DNA from: JAPPHA01 sp965221575
GTDB lineage: Bacteria > Pseudomonadota > Alphaproteobacteria > Rhodobacterales > Rhodobacteraceae
Direction: 5' to 3'
Assembly: GCA_965221575.1 (NCBI GenBank)
Contig: CBDCSM010000011.1
Span: 310,001 to 374,000, forward strand
DNA length: 64,000 bases
The position numbers and the translations under genes were made by a program. Under the pieces are notes generated by a model. The model was not told where the DNA came from. It saw nothing but the letters and a program-made list of their open reading frames with translations, and did no database searches. Below, piece after piece: positions 19,002 to 27,259 of the stretch (position 1 is its first letter; each line of letters starts with the position of its first letter).

Positions 19002-19841
19002 TCACTCTCCGATCAATTCGTGTCGTCGTTCGCGCCAGGCATGCGTCGGAAATTCCGCGTAGCCCACGACCCGGTGCCTTATGTCGCGGGACCATTCGAT
19101 TTCCGGGCGTGGCGCGAGGTCCCATATCCACTCCTTCCCTTTGCCTGGCAGGTTGACGCCCCAGAGCGACTCTTCCCTCTCGACGACGTCCTCGCCATCG
19201 CAATAAAGCCGCTCGAGGTCCGATACCAGGCAGACGTTGCACTCGAACGATGCCAACCAGTCCAGGTGCCCGATCACCAGCCGGCGCGAAAACTCCCTGA
19301 TCGCTCCGGGCGCCAACCCGTGGTGGCGCCGCGCCACGTAGCCGTTCGGGATGACCGGAAGCTGCGAAAGGAGATTGGCTGACACGACGAGATCCACCTC
19401 GTCGCCGAGAAAGAATTCCGGCCGGCAAACGGCAACGTCCAAACCCCGGCCCGCCGCCGTCGAGGCATGCACTTTCTCGACGGCCCCCGTGATGTCCACG
19501 CTCGCCAGGCGCACGTTTTCGAAGGAGTGTACAGCCTTCCGAACACGCCAGGGATGCAGGATGTCCACGAGGATGACCTCGCGATACCTCTGGCTCAATT
19601 CAGCCGTCGGGATGTCGAAGAGCAAGCCGGATCCGACGATGAGCGCGCTGTCGAATCGGCAGCACCGGTCCGCTGCCTCGAGTATCAGTGTCCGGGTGCA
19701 CTCCAGGTGGGCGCGCCACGCCGCCCTGCAACGATCTTGCCTGGCGGCGAGATTCCTCGACTCCTCGACGTAGCCCATGTCCCGCAAATGACGCGGGAAG
19801 GGTGTCGCGAAGTGCTTTATCCACTCCCAAACCAGGTTCAT
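19002..19841 (-). CDS. Unassigned protein with a Rossmann, methyltransferase-like fold
   Basis: About 279 residues. I do not recognise the family. A class I methyltransferase-like pattern is visible: SALIVGSGLLFDIP as a glycine-containing first strand, an acidic residue at the end of the second strand (VILVDIL), a VDITG segment, and DLVVSANLLSQLP as a fourth strand. It begins with WEWIKHFATPFPRHLRDMGYV, rich in aromatics. The Met at 19841 is preferred because it precedes this segment; an earlier Met exists at 19928. It is divergent from the DUF1007 gene and downstream of, but convergent with, the GntR gene. The substrate is unknown and SAM binding is inferred. Confidence 0.7.
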   Translation of the reverse strand: MNLVWEWIKHFATPFPRHLRDMGYVEESRNLAARQDRCRAAWRAHLECTRTLILEAADRCCRFDSALIVGSGLLFDIPTAELSQRYREVILVDILHPWRVRKAVHSFENVRLASVDITGAVEKVHASTAAGRGLDVAVCRPEFFLGDEVDLVVSANLLSQLPVIPNGYVARRHHGLAPGAIREFSRRLVIGHLDWLASFECNVCLVSDLERLYCDGEDVVEREESLWGVNLPGKGKEWIWDLAPRPEIEWSRDIRHRVVGYAEFPTHAWRERRHELIGE

Positions 19842-19984
19842 GTTCGCGGCACGAATCCTTTTCCCGAAGCACTTGACACCTTGGTCTGCGCCAATCATGA
19901 TGTCGAGCGAGTCAATCTGACATGTCAATCAACCTGTCAATTGACGATTTTGTTCGTTGCCCGAACAGAGAGGTGATCCGAACA

Positions 19985-20563
19985 ATGATTGGACAGCTTC
20001 TCACCGCAGCCGTGCTGCTTGCGCTGGGATCTACCGGTGCCCTTGCCAATCCGGATGTCTGGGTCAAGGTCGGAATGATCTATCGATTTGAAAACAGCAA
20101 GGTAACGGGCATCACATACGAGTGGCAGTTCGATAAATTCTTCAGCTCCCGGACCATCGCGTCCTTCGATGCCAACGAGGACGGCGAACTGGAACCGGCA
20201 GAGGTCGATCTCCTTCGCGCCGGTGCATTCGATCCCCTCGTCGACGTCGGGTATTTCGTCCATGTCTGGGAAGGCGGGACGAAACGGGAAGATCCGGAAA
20301 TAGAGGATTTCACTGCGCGCGCAGACGACGGGCACCTGATCTACCGTTTTACCATCGCGCTGGATCCGCCGATCGATCCCGGGGCAGGCGAAGTCGTGGC
20401 AAGTTTGCACGACGAGGAGATCTTCGTCGACTTCGAATTCAGGGAGGAGGGTTTCCTTTTGGTTCAGGGAGCGATGGATCCGGGCTGCAGGTTCAGGATC
20501 GCCCGCGGAAAGGGAGCCCAATCCGGCCATCGTCAACCCGTTACGCTCAATTGCGGAGGTTAG
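19985..20563 (+). CDS. DUF1007-family periplasmic protein
   Basis: About 192 residues. It has a Sec signal peptide (LLTAAVLLALGSTGALA, cleaved before NPDVW) and a mature domain of the DUF1007 type, which is usually encoded next to NiCoT or ABC metal transporters and presumed to work with them in the periplasm. An EF-hand-like loop, DANEDGELEPAE at about 55-66, may bind calcium or another metal. The ATG at 19985 is chosen because GAGAGGTGA sits upstream and the signal peptide starts there. Its stop lies only three bases before the ATG of the transporter gene. Confidence 0.82.
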   Translation: MIGQLLTAAVLLALGSTGALANPDVWVKVGMIYRFENSKVTGITYEWQFDKFFSSRTIASFDANEDGELEPAEVDLLRAGAFDPLVDVGYFVHVWEGGTKREDPEIEDFTARADDGHLIYRFTIALDPPIDPGAGEVVASLHDEEIFVDFEFREEGFLLVQGAMDPGCRFRIARGKGAQSGHRQPVTLNCGG

Positions 20564-20565
20564 AG

Positions 20566-21582
20566 ATGAAAAACACCGGTCAGGAACGTGGACCACGGAA
20601 AATTCTTTTTGCCATCCTTTTGTTGGCATTGGCTCCCGCGCTAACCGTGTTTGCGGCCGCGGCCGTCGCACAGACCACCGAAACCGTCGCAGCGCCGGTC
20701 GTGGAGGTAATCGAAGACGAACCCGGGGGATTTGCCGGGCTCACCGAATACCTGATCGAGTTCCAGCGCCGCGCCAACGCCGAGGTCGCAACCCACATGA
20801 ATGCCATCCAGAGCGGGGAGGACCTGGGCGCCTTCTTCCTTGGTCTGGCCATCGCCTTTGCCTATGGAGTCATCCATGCCTTTGGCCCCGGCCACGGCAA
20901 GTTCATCATCGTCTCCTATTTCCTCGGACGCGAGGTCCGGGTTGCCCGCGGCCTCGTCATGGCGGCACAGGTGGCCATCGTGCATGTGATCTCGGCCATC
21001 GTCATCGTGTGGCTCGCGGACACCGTGCTGAAAGTCGGCTTCGGCATCGGGCTGTCGGACATTCCGGGGGTGCGCGCGGGCAGCTTCCTGATCATTGCCT
21101 TTATCGGCGTCTACATGCTCTACCAGGCGGTCCGGGCATCTTTCGGCTCAGCCTCCGGTGCTGACGGCGGCCACGGGCATGGGCACAGCCACAGCCACGG
21201 TCACAGCCATGGTCATGGCCACAGCCACAGCCACGGCCATAGCCACGGCGGAAATGTCGAAGGAAGCATACTGGCCTTTGCAGCCGGGGTCGTGCCCTGT
21301 CCGGGGGCCGTCCTGATCATGCTCTACGCGATCGCCAACGACATGATTTATCCAGGCTTCATCCTGGTTGTCGCCATGTCGCTCGGCATCGGTCTGACCA
21401 TCTGCGCACTGGGCGTTGGCGCCATTATCGCGCGGCAAACCGCACTGCGAATGGTCGATAGCACCGCGGGCGGCAGGGGTGTCGTTGTCGCACGCCACAC
21501 GCTGAACTATTCGGGCGCGGCCTTTGTAACCCTTATCGGCCTGTTTTCCTTCGTCGCATTTCTTGACGTGCCGCTGGGATGA
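20566..21582 (+). CDS. Nickel/cobalt exporter of the NiCoT/RcnA type with a His-rich loop
   Basis: About 338 residues. An N-terminal signal or membrane helix is followed by the HAFGPGHGKF motif of this transporter family. A cytoplasmic or periplasmic loop has 13 His in 25 residues, followed by the VPCPGAVLIML motif and three more helices. It is expected to export Ni or Co. GGAGG lies seven bases before the ATG at 20566. It is co-transcribed with the DUF1007 gene and overlaps the next gene as ATGA. The uptake HupE/UreJ type is less likely because of the His loop and RcnA-like motifs. Confidence 0.85.
   Translation: MKNTGQERGPRKILFAILLLALAPALTVFAAAAVAQTTETVAAPVVEVIEDEPGGFAGLTEYLIEFQRRANAEVATHMNAIQSGEDLGAFFLGLAIAFAYGVIHAFGPGHGKFIIVSYFLGREVRVARGLVMAAQVAIVHVISAIVIVWLADTVLKVGFGIGLSDIPGVRAGSFLIIAFIGVYMLYQAVRASFGSASGADGGHGHGHSHSHGHSHGHGHSHSHGHSHGGNVEGSILAFAAGVVPCPGAVLIMLYAIANDMIYPGFILVVAMSLGIGLTICALGVGAIIARQTALRMVDSTAGGRGVVVARHTLNYSGAAFVTLIGLFSFVAFLDVPLG
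21172..21246 (+). repeat. Hexanucleotide repeat tract encoding the His loop of the Ni/Co exporter
   Basis: Twelve and a half imperfect copies of a six-base unit (CACGGC or CACAGC, with CATGGT variants) encode alternating His and Gly/Ser over 25 codons. Gain or loss of one unit would keep the frame. See the similar tract in the CDF gene at 24859. Confidence 0.85.
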
Positions 21583-22745
21583 CGCGATCGGATGACCTGC
21601 TCAAGAACCATGGAGTGAGCAGGGAGACGCTGGCCGCGCAAGCACTGGGCTGGATCGACCCCGAGACCCGTGCCGTCATTCCGCCCATTCACCCCGGCGT
21701 GACGACGGAACGCAACCGCGACCTCTCGTACAGCCGCGGCTCCGGGTACATGCGGGGCACACCAGAAAGCTGTGTCCAGGCGGAGGCCCTGCTCGCGGAA
21801 CTCGAGGGCGGTGAAAACGCCCTGCTTTATGCTTCCGGCATGGCCGGAATCGCGGCCGTGTTCCGGGCACTCGAACCCGGCGATCACGTGGTCGCGTTGC
21901 GGGATCTCTTTCGGGGGACCCTCAAGTGGATCCAGTCCAATCTCATTCCATGGGGCGTCGAGGTCGACTTCGTCGCCAACAACAGTGTCGACGAACTGGC
22001 GCGCGCGTTCCGGCCCGGAAAGACAAGGATGGTGTATCTCGAAACGCCCTCCAATCCCACTTTCGAAATCGTCGATTTGACGGCCGCCATTGGCGTTGTC
22101 CGTGACTCCGGGGCCAGGATCGTCGTTGACAACACTGTCCCGACTCCGGTGTTGACCCGGCCCATCGAACTGGGGGCGGACGTCGTCGTTCACTCCGCGA
22201 CAAAATATCTCAACGGTCATTCGGACGTCCTGGCGGGCGCCGTCGTATTCGGAGGTGACACGGGCTCCCTTCACGCACGGATGCTCGAACAGCGCCACCT
22301 CGAGGGGGCCATCCTTGGCCCCTTCGAAGCCTGGCTCCTTTTGCGTGGAATGAGAACGCTCTACCTCCGCGTCCGGCGCGCGGCGGACAGTGCCCTTCAA
22401 ATTGCCGAATACCTGGACGGCCATCCAGGCGTCAGGCAGGTTCTTTATCCGGGACTTCCCGGGCACCCGGGACACGCGGTCGCGAAACGCCAGATGGATG
22501 GGGGTTTCGGTGGATTGCTCGCGTTTCGCCTCGCAGACCAGCAGAGCGCCGCCGCCCTCCAGGGGCGTCTCGAACTCATCAAGCGGGCAACGTCACTCGG
22601 CGGTGTCGAGAGCCTGGTGGAGCCGACCCTGGACAACGCTTGGCGCATCGTGCCGGTGCCTTTTGACCTGGTTCGACTGTCGGTCGGGATCGAGGACCCC
22701 GATGATCTCGTTGCTGATCTCGGCCAGGCCCTCGACGGCATATAG
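21579..22745 (+). CDS. PLP-dependent trans-sulfuration enzyme (cystathionine gamma-synthase/lyase family)
   Basis: About 388 residues. The family acts on cysteine, homocysteine, cystathionine or O-acyl-homoserine. The PLP lysine is K209 in HSATKYLNGHSD, with the SGM and ETPSNPT segments that place the cofactor. The usual DNTF(A/S)TP is DNTVPTP here, and the YSR segment that orients the substrate carboxylate is present (YSRGSGY). The start overlaps the transporter stop as ATGA. Coupling to a Ni/Co exporter is not expected and has no obvious explanation. Cystathionine beta-lyase (MetC) is the nearest guess. Confidence 0.85.
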   Translation: MTRSDDLLKNHGVSRETLAAQALGWIDPETRAVIPPIHPGVTTERNRDLSYSRGSGYMRGTPESCVQAEALLAELEGGENALLYASGMAGIAAVFRALEPGDHVVALRDLFRGTLKWIQSNLIPWGVEVDFVANNSVDELARAFRPGKTRMVYLETPSNPTFEIVDLTAAIGVVRDSGARIVVDNTVPTPVLTRPIELGADVVVHSATKYLNGHSDVLAGAVVFGGDTGSLHARMLEQRHLEGAILGPFEAWLLLRGMRTLYLRVRRAADSALQIAEYLDGHPGVRQVLYPGLPGHPGHAVAKRQMDGGFGGLLAFRLADQQSAAALQGRLELIKRATSLGGVESLVEPTLDNAWRIVPVPFDLVRLSVGIEDPDDLVADLGQALDGI

Positions 22746-22821
22746 ACACGAAATAACCGACACCGGGCGGATCCGGAGTGATCGGCCCGCCAACCTGCAC
22801 GGCCCGCCCAACGGATTGGCG

Positions 22822-24036
22822 TTACCTGCGCGCCAGGAACACCGACAGCGCGATGCCGACAGCAAGATACGCGATCGATGCCAGGGCGATGGTCTCGAAA
22901 GTGAACCCCAGATCCAGGAGCCATCCCATGCCCGCCGTTCCGAGCGCCACGGATAGAATGAAGATCGCCTGGGCCATCGAGCGGATGGCGCCAAGGTGTG
23001 CCACGCCGTAGAGTTCGGCCCAGAGTGCCCCGGTCATGACCATCCACATGCCGGTCGAGATTCCGCATCCGACAAGATACGCAAGGGCAATCTCCGGATG
23101 GTCGGAAACCGCCAGCGCAAACAGTCCCGCCGCCATGGCCAGGGGATAGAACGGCAAGAGGCGGGCAGCACCAAACCTGTCGATCATCGGGCCAATGAAG
23201 AGCATGATCGCGGCCTTTGCGGCTGCGAAGCCTACGAAATAACTTGCCAGCCGGGTCAGGTTCCAGCCCTTCGCCTCGACCAGGGCAACCTGGTGAAAGA
23301 AAAAGCCGGACAGGATGAACGGAAGGCCGATGGCCACGGGCATCGCGAGGTAGAACCGGATGTCGCGGAGTACCTCCAGGCGAGACCAGGCAGCATTTCC
23401 GTCGTCGGATCGCCTGTCTCCGGTCGATGCGGGCCTGAGAAACTGTAGGTGAGCCTCGCCTTCCCCGCGCAACAGCCAAAGAACCAGAGGTATGAACACG
23501 AGAAGGAACGCGACGCCAATGGCCATCCATGTTGCCCGCCAGCCCACGGAGTTGATGAGCAATGCCGCCATGACCGGGAACACGGCCGGTCCCAGCGCGT
23601 AACCGACGGCTCCGGACCCCAGGGCTGTCCCGCGCCTGGAGCCGAAGTAGCGGGCCATGCTGGTGACTGCTGTGTGCACGATCAGCCAGTCACCGATCAG
23701 GCGAACGAGGAAAATCCCGGCCGCGATGGCGACGATGGACGTCGACGATGCCACCAGGAAACAACCGGCGGCGAATCCCGCGAAGAGCGAGATGCTGTAA
23801 AGACGCAAGTCCACATCGTCGATCTTCCGGCCAAGCCAGATCAACGCAGGTCCGCTGGCGAGCGTGGTGATCGAGAAAACCAGGCCGATATCGGCGTGGG
23901 AAAGTTCGAAATCCCGGCGAATGTCGCCGTTGAACAGGCCGACGAAATAGGCGCTTCCAAGGGTGCCGAGGCACGTCAACAGCGATCCGAAGGCAAGGTA
24001 TCGCCAGCTCGTCCGAAAAAGATCGCGGTATTCCAT
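22822..24036 (-). CDS. Major facilitator superfamily transporter
   Basis: About 404 residues with roughly 12 hydrophobic helices and a long central loop containing polar residues at about 200-225. The MFS motif A is degenerate (WLGRKIDDVDLR after helix 2). It is expected to move a small organic solute with protons, but no substrate can be named. The start at 24036 (MEYRDLFRTSWR) precedes the first helix; the earlier Met leads through a non-homologous arginine-rich stretch. It is convergent with the PLP enzyme gene, 76 bases apart. Confidence 0.85.
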   Translation of the reverse strand: MEYRDLFRTSWRYLAFGSLLTCLGTLGSAYFVGLFNGDIRRDFELSHADIGLVFSITTLASGPALIWLGRKIDDVDLRLYSISLFAGFAAGCFLVASSTSIVAIAAGIFLVRLIGDWLIVHTAVTSMARYFGSRRGTALGSGAVGYALGPAVFPVMAALLINSVGWRATWMAIGVAFLLVFIPLVLWLLRGEGEAHLQFLRPASTGDRRSDDGNAAWSRLEVLRDIRFYLAMPVAIGLPFILSGFFFHQVALVEAKGWNLTRLASYFVGFAAAKAAIMLFIGPMIDRFGAARLLPFYPLAMAAGLFALAVSDHPEIALAYLVGCGISTGMWMVMTGALWAELYGVAHLGAIRSMAQAIFILSVALGTAGMGWLLDLGFTFETIALASIAYLAVGIALSVFLARR

Positions 24037-24420
24037 TGTCCGTTCCCGTCGCGGCGGGATTACCGGGCCGTGACCACTCGGGCAGGCCTGGACGGCCGGA
24101 CCAGCGACATCCCGGCTTCCATGGGCGCCATTACGGGCATGTCCTCGTGCGTGCGCGCCGGGCCGCCCGGTCAGGTTCCGTGAATTCCGGCAAGACCAAT
24201 CGTCAGGTCTCGCCAAGCTGGTTCGTCTCGACTCCGCCTCTGCCTGTTCCTTTGACCGGCCCGGTATTCGGGCTGCAAGGCGCAGCACGACCAAAGACAC
24301 CGTCGCCGCCCAAGGCATCGCGGGGAGGCACGCCTTTGTCTTTCCCTGAACAGACGGCCCGTGAGTTGCGGGCCGAGTTCACGTGCCCGCACTTCCGGAC
24401 AATTGCTGAGACGAACCGCC
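24037..24420. other. Intergenic gap between MFS and CDF genes
   Basis: This 384-base gap holds only frames without protein character. No repeat, RNA gene or strong terminator is seen. Confidence 0.5.
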
Positions 24421-25380
24421 TCAATTCGCGTGTTGCATGCCCTTGCACGGTTGGACCTCGACTGTCAGGTGCGACAACTGCGTCAAATCAACGAGTTTCG
24501 ACTTGTAGTGGCCCGGTTCCCGGGGATCATCCGTAATGACCGAGACGATCATCGCCATGTGACCGGGTCCAACCCTCCACAGGTGCAGGTCAGATACCCG
24601 GTCTCCGTTGCGCTCCAGTGTTTGGCGAATCTGATCGGACAGCGCGTCATCCGGCAATGTGTCGAGTAACACGGCTCCCGCGCCGCGAATCAGGCCGAAC
24701 GCCCATATGCTGATCACGGTGGCGCCTGCGATTCCCACCAGTGGATCCATCCAGATCCACCCGTAGATACTCCCGGCAAGCAGCCCGACAATCGCAAGGA
24801 TGGACGTCAATGCATCCGTCAGGACATGCAGATAGGCAGCGCGCATGTTGTGATCCTGATGACCGTGTCCATGCCCGTGACCGTGTCCATGTCCATGTCC
24901 ATGTCCATTGTTTACTGCCGTACCACCGCCGTGCAACAGGGCAGCGCTTACCAAGTTGACGATCAAGCCCAGGACCGCGACAGCGATCGCCTCGTTGAAG
25001 CGAATGGGGACCGGCGAGATCAGCCGGGTGACGGACTCGTACGCGATCAGCAAGGCAAACACGAACAAGAGGATGGCACTGGAAAACCCGGCCAGCTCGC
25101 CGAGCTTGCCGGTTCCGAAGGAAAACCGATTATCGCGGGCGTACTTCCGCGCGTAGACATAGGCCAGGACGGAAATCGAAAGCGCGCCAGCATGCGACGC
25201 CATGTGGATTCCGTCTGCCAGGAGCGCCATCGAACCGAATACGATTCCAGCAAAGATCTCCGCGACCATCATGGACGCCGTCAAGCCGACGACCATCCAT
25301 GTCCGACGCTCGTTGCGGGCCTGGTCCGCCCCCAGAAAGACGTGCTCGTGCTTCCAGGTTTCGATTGAATCGCGGTGCAT
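24421..25380 (-). CDS. Cation diffusion facilitator of the DmeF type (Co/Ni efflux)
   Basis: About 319 residues. CDF proteins exchange a divalent cation for protons. The metal-site motif in helix 2 is LADGIHMASH, with His replacing the second Asp found in Zn-type CDF proteins; that is a feature of DmeF-like Co/Ni pumps. Helix 5 has HVLTDALTS. Between helices 4 and 5 lies an (GH)8 loop ending HQDH. The C-terminal cytoplasmic domain contains the SDLHLWRVGPGH segment. It stands alone on the minus strand, with no adjoining DmeR gene. Confidence 0.88.
   Translation of the reverse strand: MHRDSIETWKHEHVFLGADQARNERRTWMVVGLTASMMVAEIFAGIVFGSMALLADGIHMASHAGALSISVLAYVYARKYARDNRFSFGTGKLGELAGFSSAILLFVFALLIAYESVTRLISPVPIRFNEAIAVAVLGLIVNLVSAALLHGGGTAVNNGHGHGHGHGHGHGHGHQDHNMRAAYLHVLTDALTSILAIVGLLAGSIYGWIWMDPLVGIAGATVISIWAFGLIRGAGAVLLDTLPDDALSDQIRQTLERNGDRVSDLHLWRVGPGHMAMIVSVITDDPREPGHYKSKLVDLTQLSHLTVEVQPCKGMQHAN
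24859..24906 (-). repeat. Hexanucleotide repeat encoding (Gly-His)8 in the CDF transporter
   Basis: Eight near-perfect copies of a six-base unit (read GGACAT or GGTCAT on the minus strand, with GGGCAT and GGTCAC variants). The unit length keeps the frame on expansion or contraction. The tract matches the metal-buffering loop of CDF proteins. Confidence 0.85.
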
Positions 25381-25923
25381 GTGACAGTCTCCGGAGAGTT
25401 GAAATCGAGAATGGGCACACTCGCTCGATATTCAAATTCACTCAAAATCGCAATGTCACCGCCGCCGTGCTCCAGGATGATCTCAATCCAAATTGACGTG
25501 AAGTACCATGAATTTACGATCTGCGCGTTAGATACCTTGCAGCCGTGACGTTACGGATTCCGCCCTGCCTTGGAGGATGTTTTCCAGGCGCAACTGGTCG
25601 ATCATCCGCCGGCAAAGCCGCGCACCTTTTCTGGCCGCCCTGTCGCTGGACTCGGTCGTTGAGGATCTCCCCCGGGCCAGGCTGGTGAACCGCAAAACCA
25701 TCCGGCCGCGCACCATCGACCTGGAATGGACAATTCGCACCGCGCCCGGCGGACGGTGGAAGGTAGAGACGCTCAAACCTGACCAAACGTCAATTCCAAC
25801 GGCTTGCCGGACTGCGGCGGACTTGCCGGGGTCCCGATGCCGTCCGGAACCAATCTCGACGGGACGAGGGCCGGTATATTGGATAAACGTGGCGTGTCGG
25901 ACAACAATCCCGGGGTATGCATC
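25381..25923. other. Intergenic region between CDF and MbfA genes
   Basis: This 543-base region carries the divergent promoters of both genes. I looked for an Irr-type ICE motif (TTTAGA/TTCTAA-like) ahead of the MbfA gene and found none. Frames on both strands lack protein character. Confidence 0.45.
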
Positions 25924-26907
25924 ATGTTTTCGCGTTTCCTGCCCTTCACGAAAAGGCGGTTCCACGAGCTCTCTGAGCAGGAGGTCCTTGCACTGGCAAT
26001 TTCCGCGGAAGAAGACGACGGACGGATCTTCCAGACCTATGCCGACGGTTTGCGCAAGGAGTACCCGAATACGGCGAGGATATTCGATGAAATGGCTTCC
26101 GAGGAAAACGATCACCGCAGGATGCTGATCGACCTCCACGTCGAGAAATTCGGTGAAACCATTCCATTGATCCGGCGTGAACACGTCAGCGGCTTCCCCG
26201 AAAGAAAGCCGGACTGGCTGAGCAGGCCATTCGGTGTTGAGGCCGTGCGCAAGCAGGCGGCAGTCATGGAGATGCAGGCCCGGCGATTCTACCTGACCGC
26301 GGCAAAGACCGCCACCGACGCGTCGATCAGGAAGTTGCTCGGCGACCTCGCCGAGGCCGAGGCCGACCATATCACCACCGCCAGGAAAGCCGAGGAAGAG
26401 CACGTGCCTCAAGACGTGCGCGAAGCCGAACAATGGCAGGAGCGCAGACAGTTCGTGTTGACCTACGTTCAACCAGGCCTTGCCGGACTGATGGACGGGT
26501 CGGTATCGACACTGGCGCCGATTTTCGCCACAGCCTTCGCGACCCAGGACACCTGGACGACGTTCCTGGTCGGGATTGCCGCGTCGATCGGCGCGGGCAT
26601 ATCCATGGGCTTCACGGAAGTTGCATCCGATGACGGCGTGATCTCGGGCCGCGGGTCACCGATCAAGCGCGGTATCACGACCGGTGTCATGACCACGCTG
26701 GGCGGGCTGGGTCATGCCCTGCCTTACCTGATTCCCGATTTCTGGATTGCAACCTACATCGCTATTGCCATCGTGTTCGTTGAACTGTGGGTAATCTCCT
26801 GGATTCAGAACCGGTACATGGAAACCCCCTGGAGGCGCGCGATCTTCCAGGTCGTGCTCGGGGGGGCATTGGTGTTCGCGGCGGGCATCCTGATAGGCCA
26901 GGCTTAG
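25924..26907 (+). CDS. mbfA: Membrane-bound ferritin-VIT fusion protein (MbfA type)
   Basis: About 327 residues. The N-terminal ferritin-like domain carries the di-iron ligands in EEDDGRIF, EENDH and EAEADH (about 28-160), and the C-terminal third has the VIT1-type membrane domain with DGSVSTLAPIF, a signature of vacuolar iron transporters. Homologues in Bradyrhizobium and Agrobacterium (MbfA) export iron and protect against peroxide. The start at 25924 is chosen because the ferritin domain begins there; the upstream sequence has no homology and the ribosome site is weak. It is divergent from the CDF pump. Expression control by Irr is known elsewhere but not visible here. Confidence 0.88.
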   Translation: MFSRFLPFTKRRFHELSEQEVLALAISAEEDDGRIFQTYADGLRKEYPNTARIFDEMASEENDHRRMLIDLHVEKFGETIPLIRREHVSGFPERKPDWLSRPFGVEAVRKQAAVMEMQARRFYLTAAKTATDASIRKLLGDLAEAEADHITTARKAEEEHVPQDVREAEQWQERRQFVLTYVQPGLAGLMDGSVSTLAPIFATAFATQDTWTTFLVGIAASIGAGISMGFTEVASDDGVISGRGSPIKRGITTGVMTTLGGLGHALPYLIPDFWIATYIAIAIVFVELWVISWIQNRYMETPWRRAIFQVVLGGALVFAAGILIGQA

Positions 26908-27259
26908 TTCGGACCTGCCCAGCCCGCATCCACGGCTGTTGGCGCGACTTCGAAGCCAGGTTTACGGCGATCGACGCGGACACCCTGCGACGGGACCGAG
27001 CCCGGTGTCTTGATATTGCCGGGATGCAGTTCCATGCCCGCGTCACGGCGAGGCCCCCGGGCCCAAGGGAAGCGCCTGGACGAAGCATGCCCGCGAAGTC
27101 GCCATCGTCCGTGCGCCTCGGGTGTGCCGGTCGGGCAGGACAGGATCCGGCCAGCAAAAATTCGCGAGTGACTTTCACGTCATCCGGCTCGAATGCCACG
27201 TTGCTGCCCGCCTCGGCAAAGTGATATCGGGCGAGCCACGGTCAAAACGGGGAACGACC
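26908..27259. other. Intergenic gap ahead of the GcvT-fused dehydrogenase
   Basis: This 352-base stretch contains only frames that extend from neighbouring genes without homologous character. No RNA gene or repeat is seen. Confidence 0.45.

Noticed and set aside
24859..24906. Tandem repeat considered as a CRISPR-like array
   Set aside because: The unit is six bases with no spacers and encodes Gly-His pairs in a transporter.
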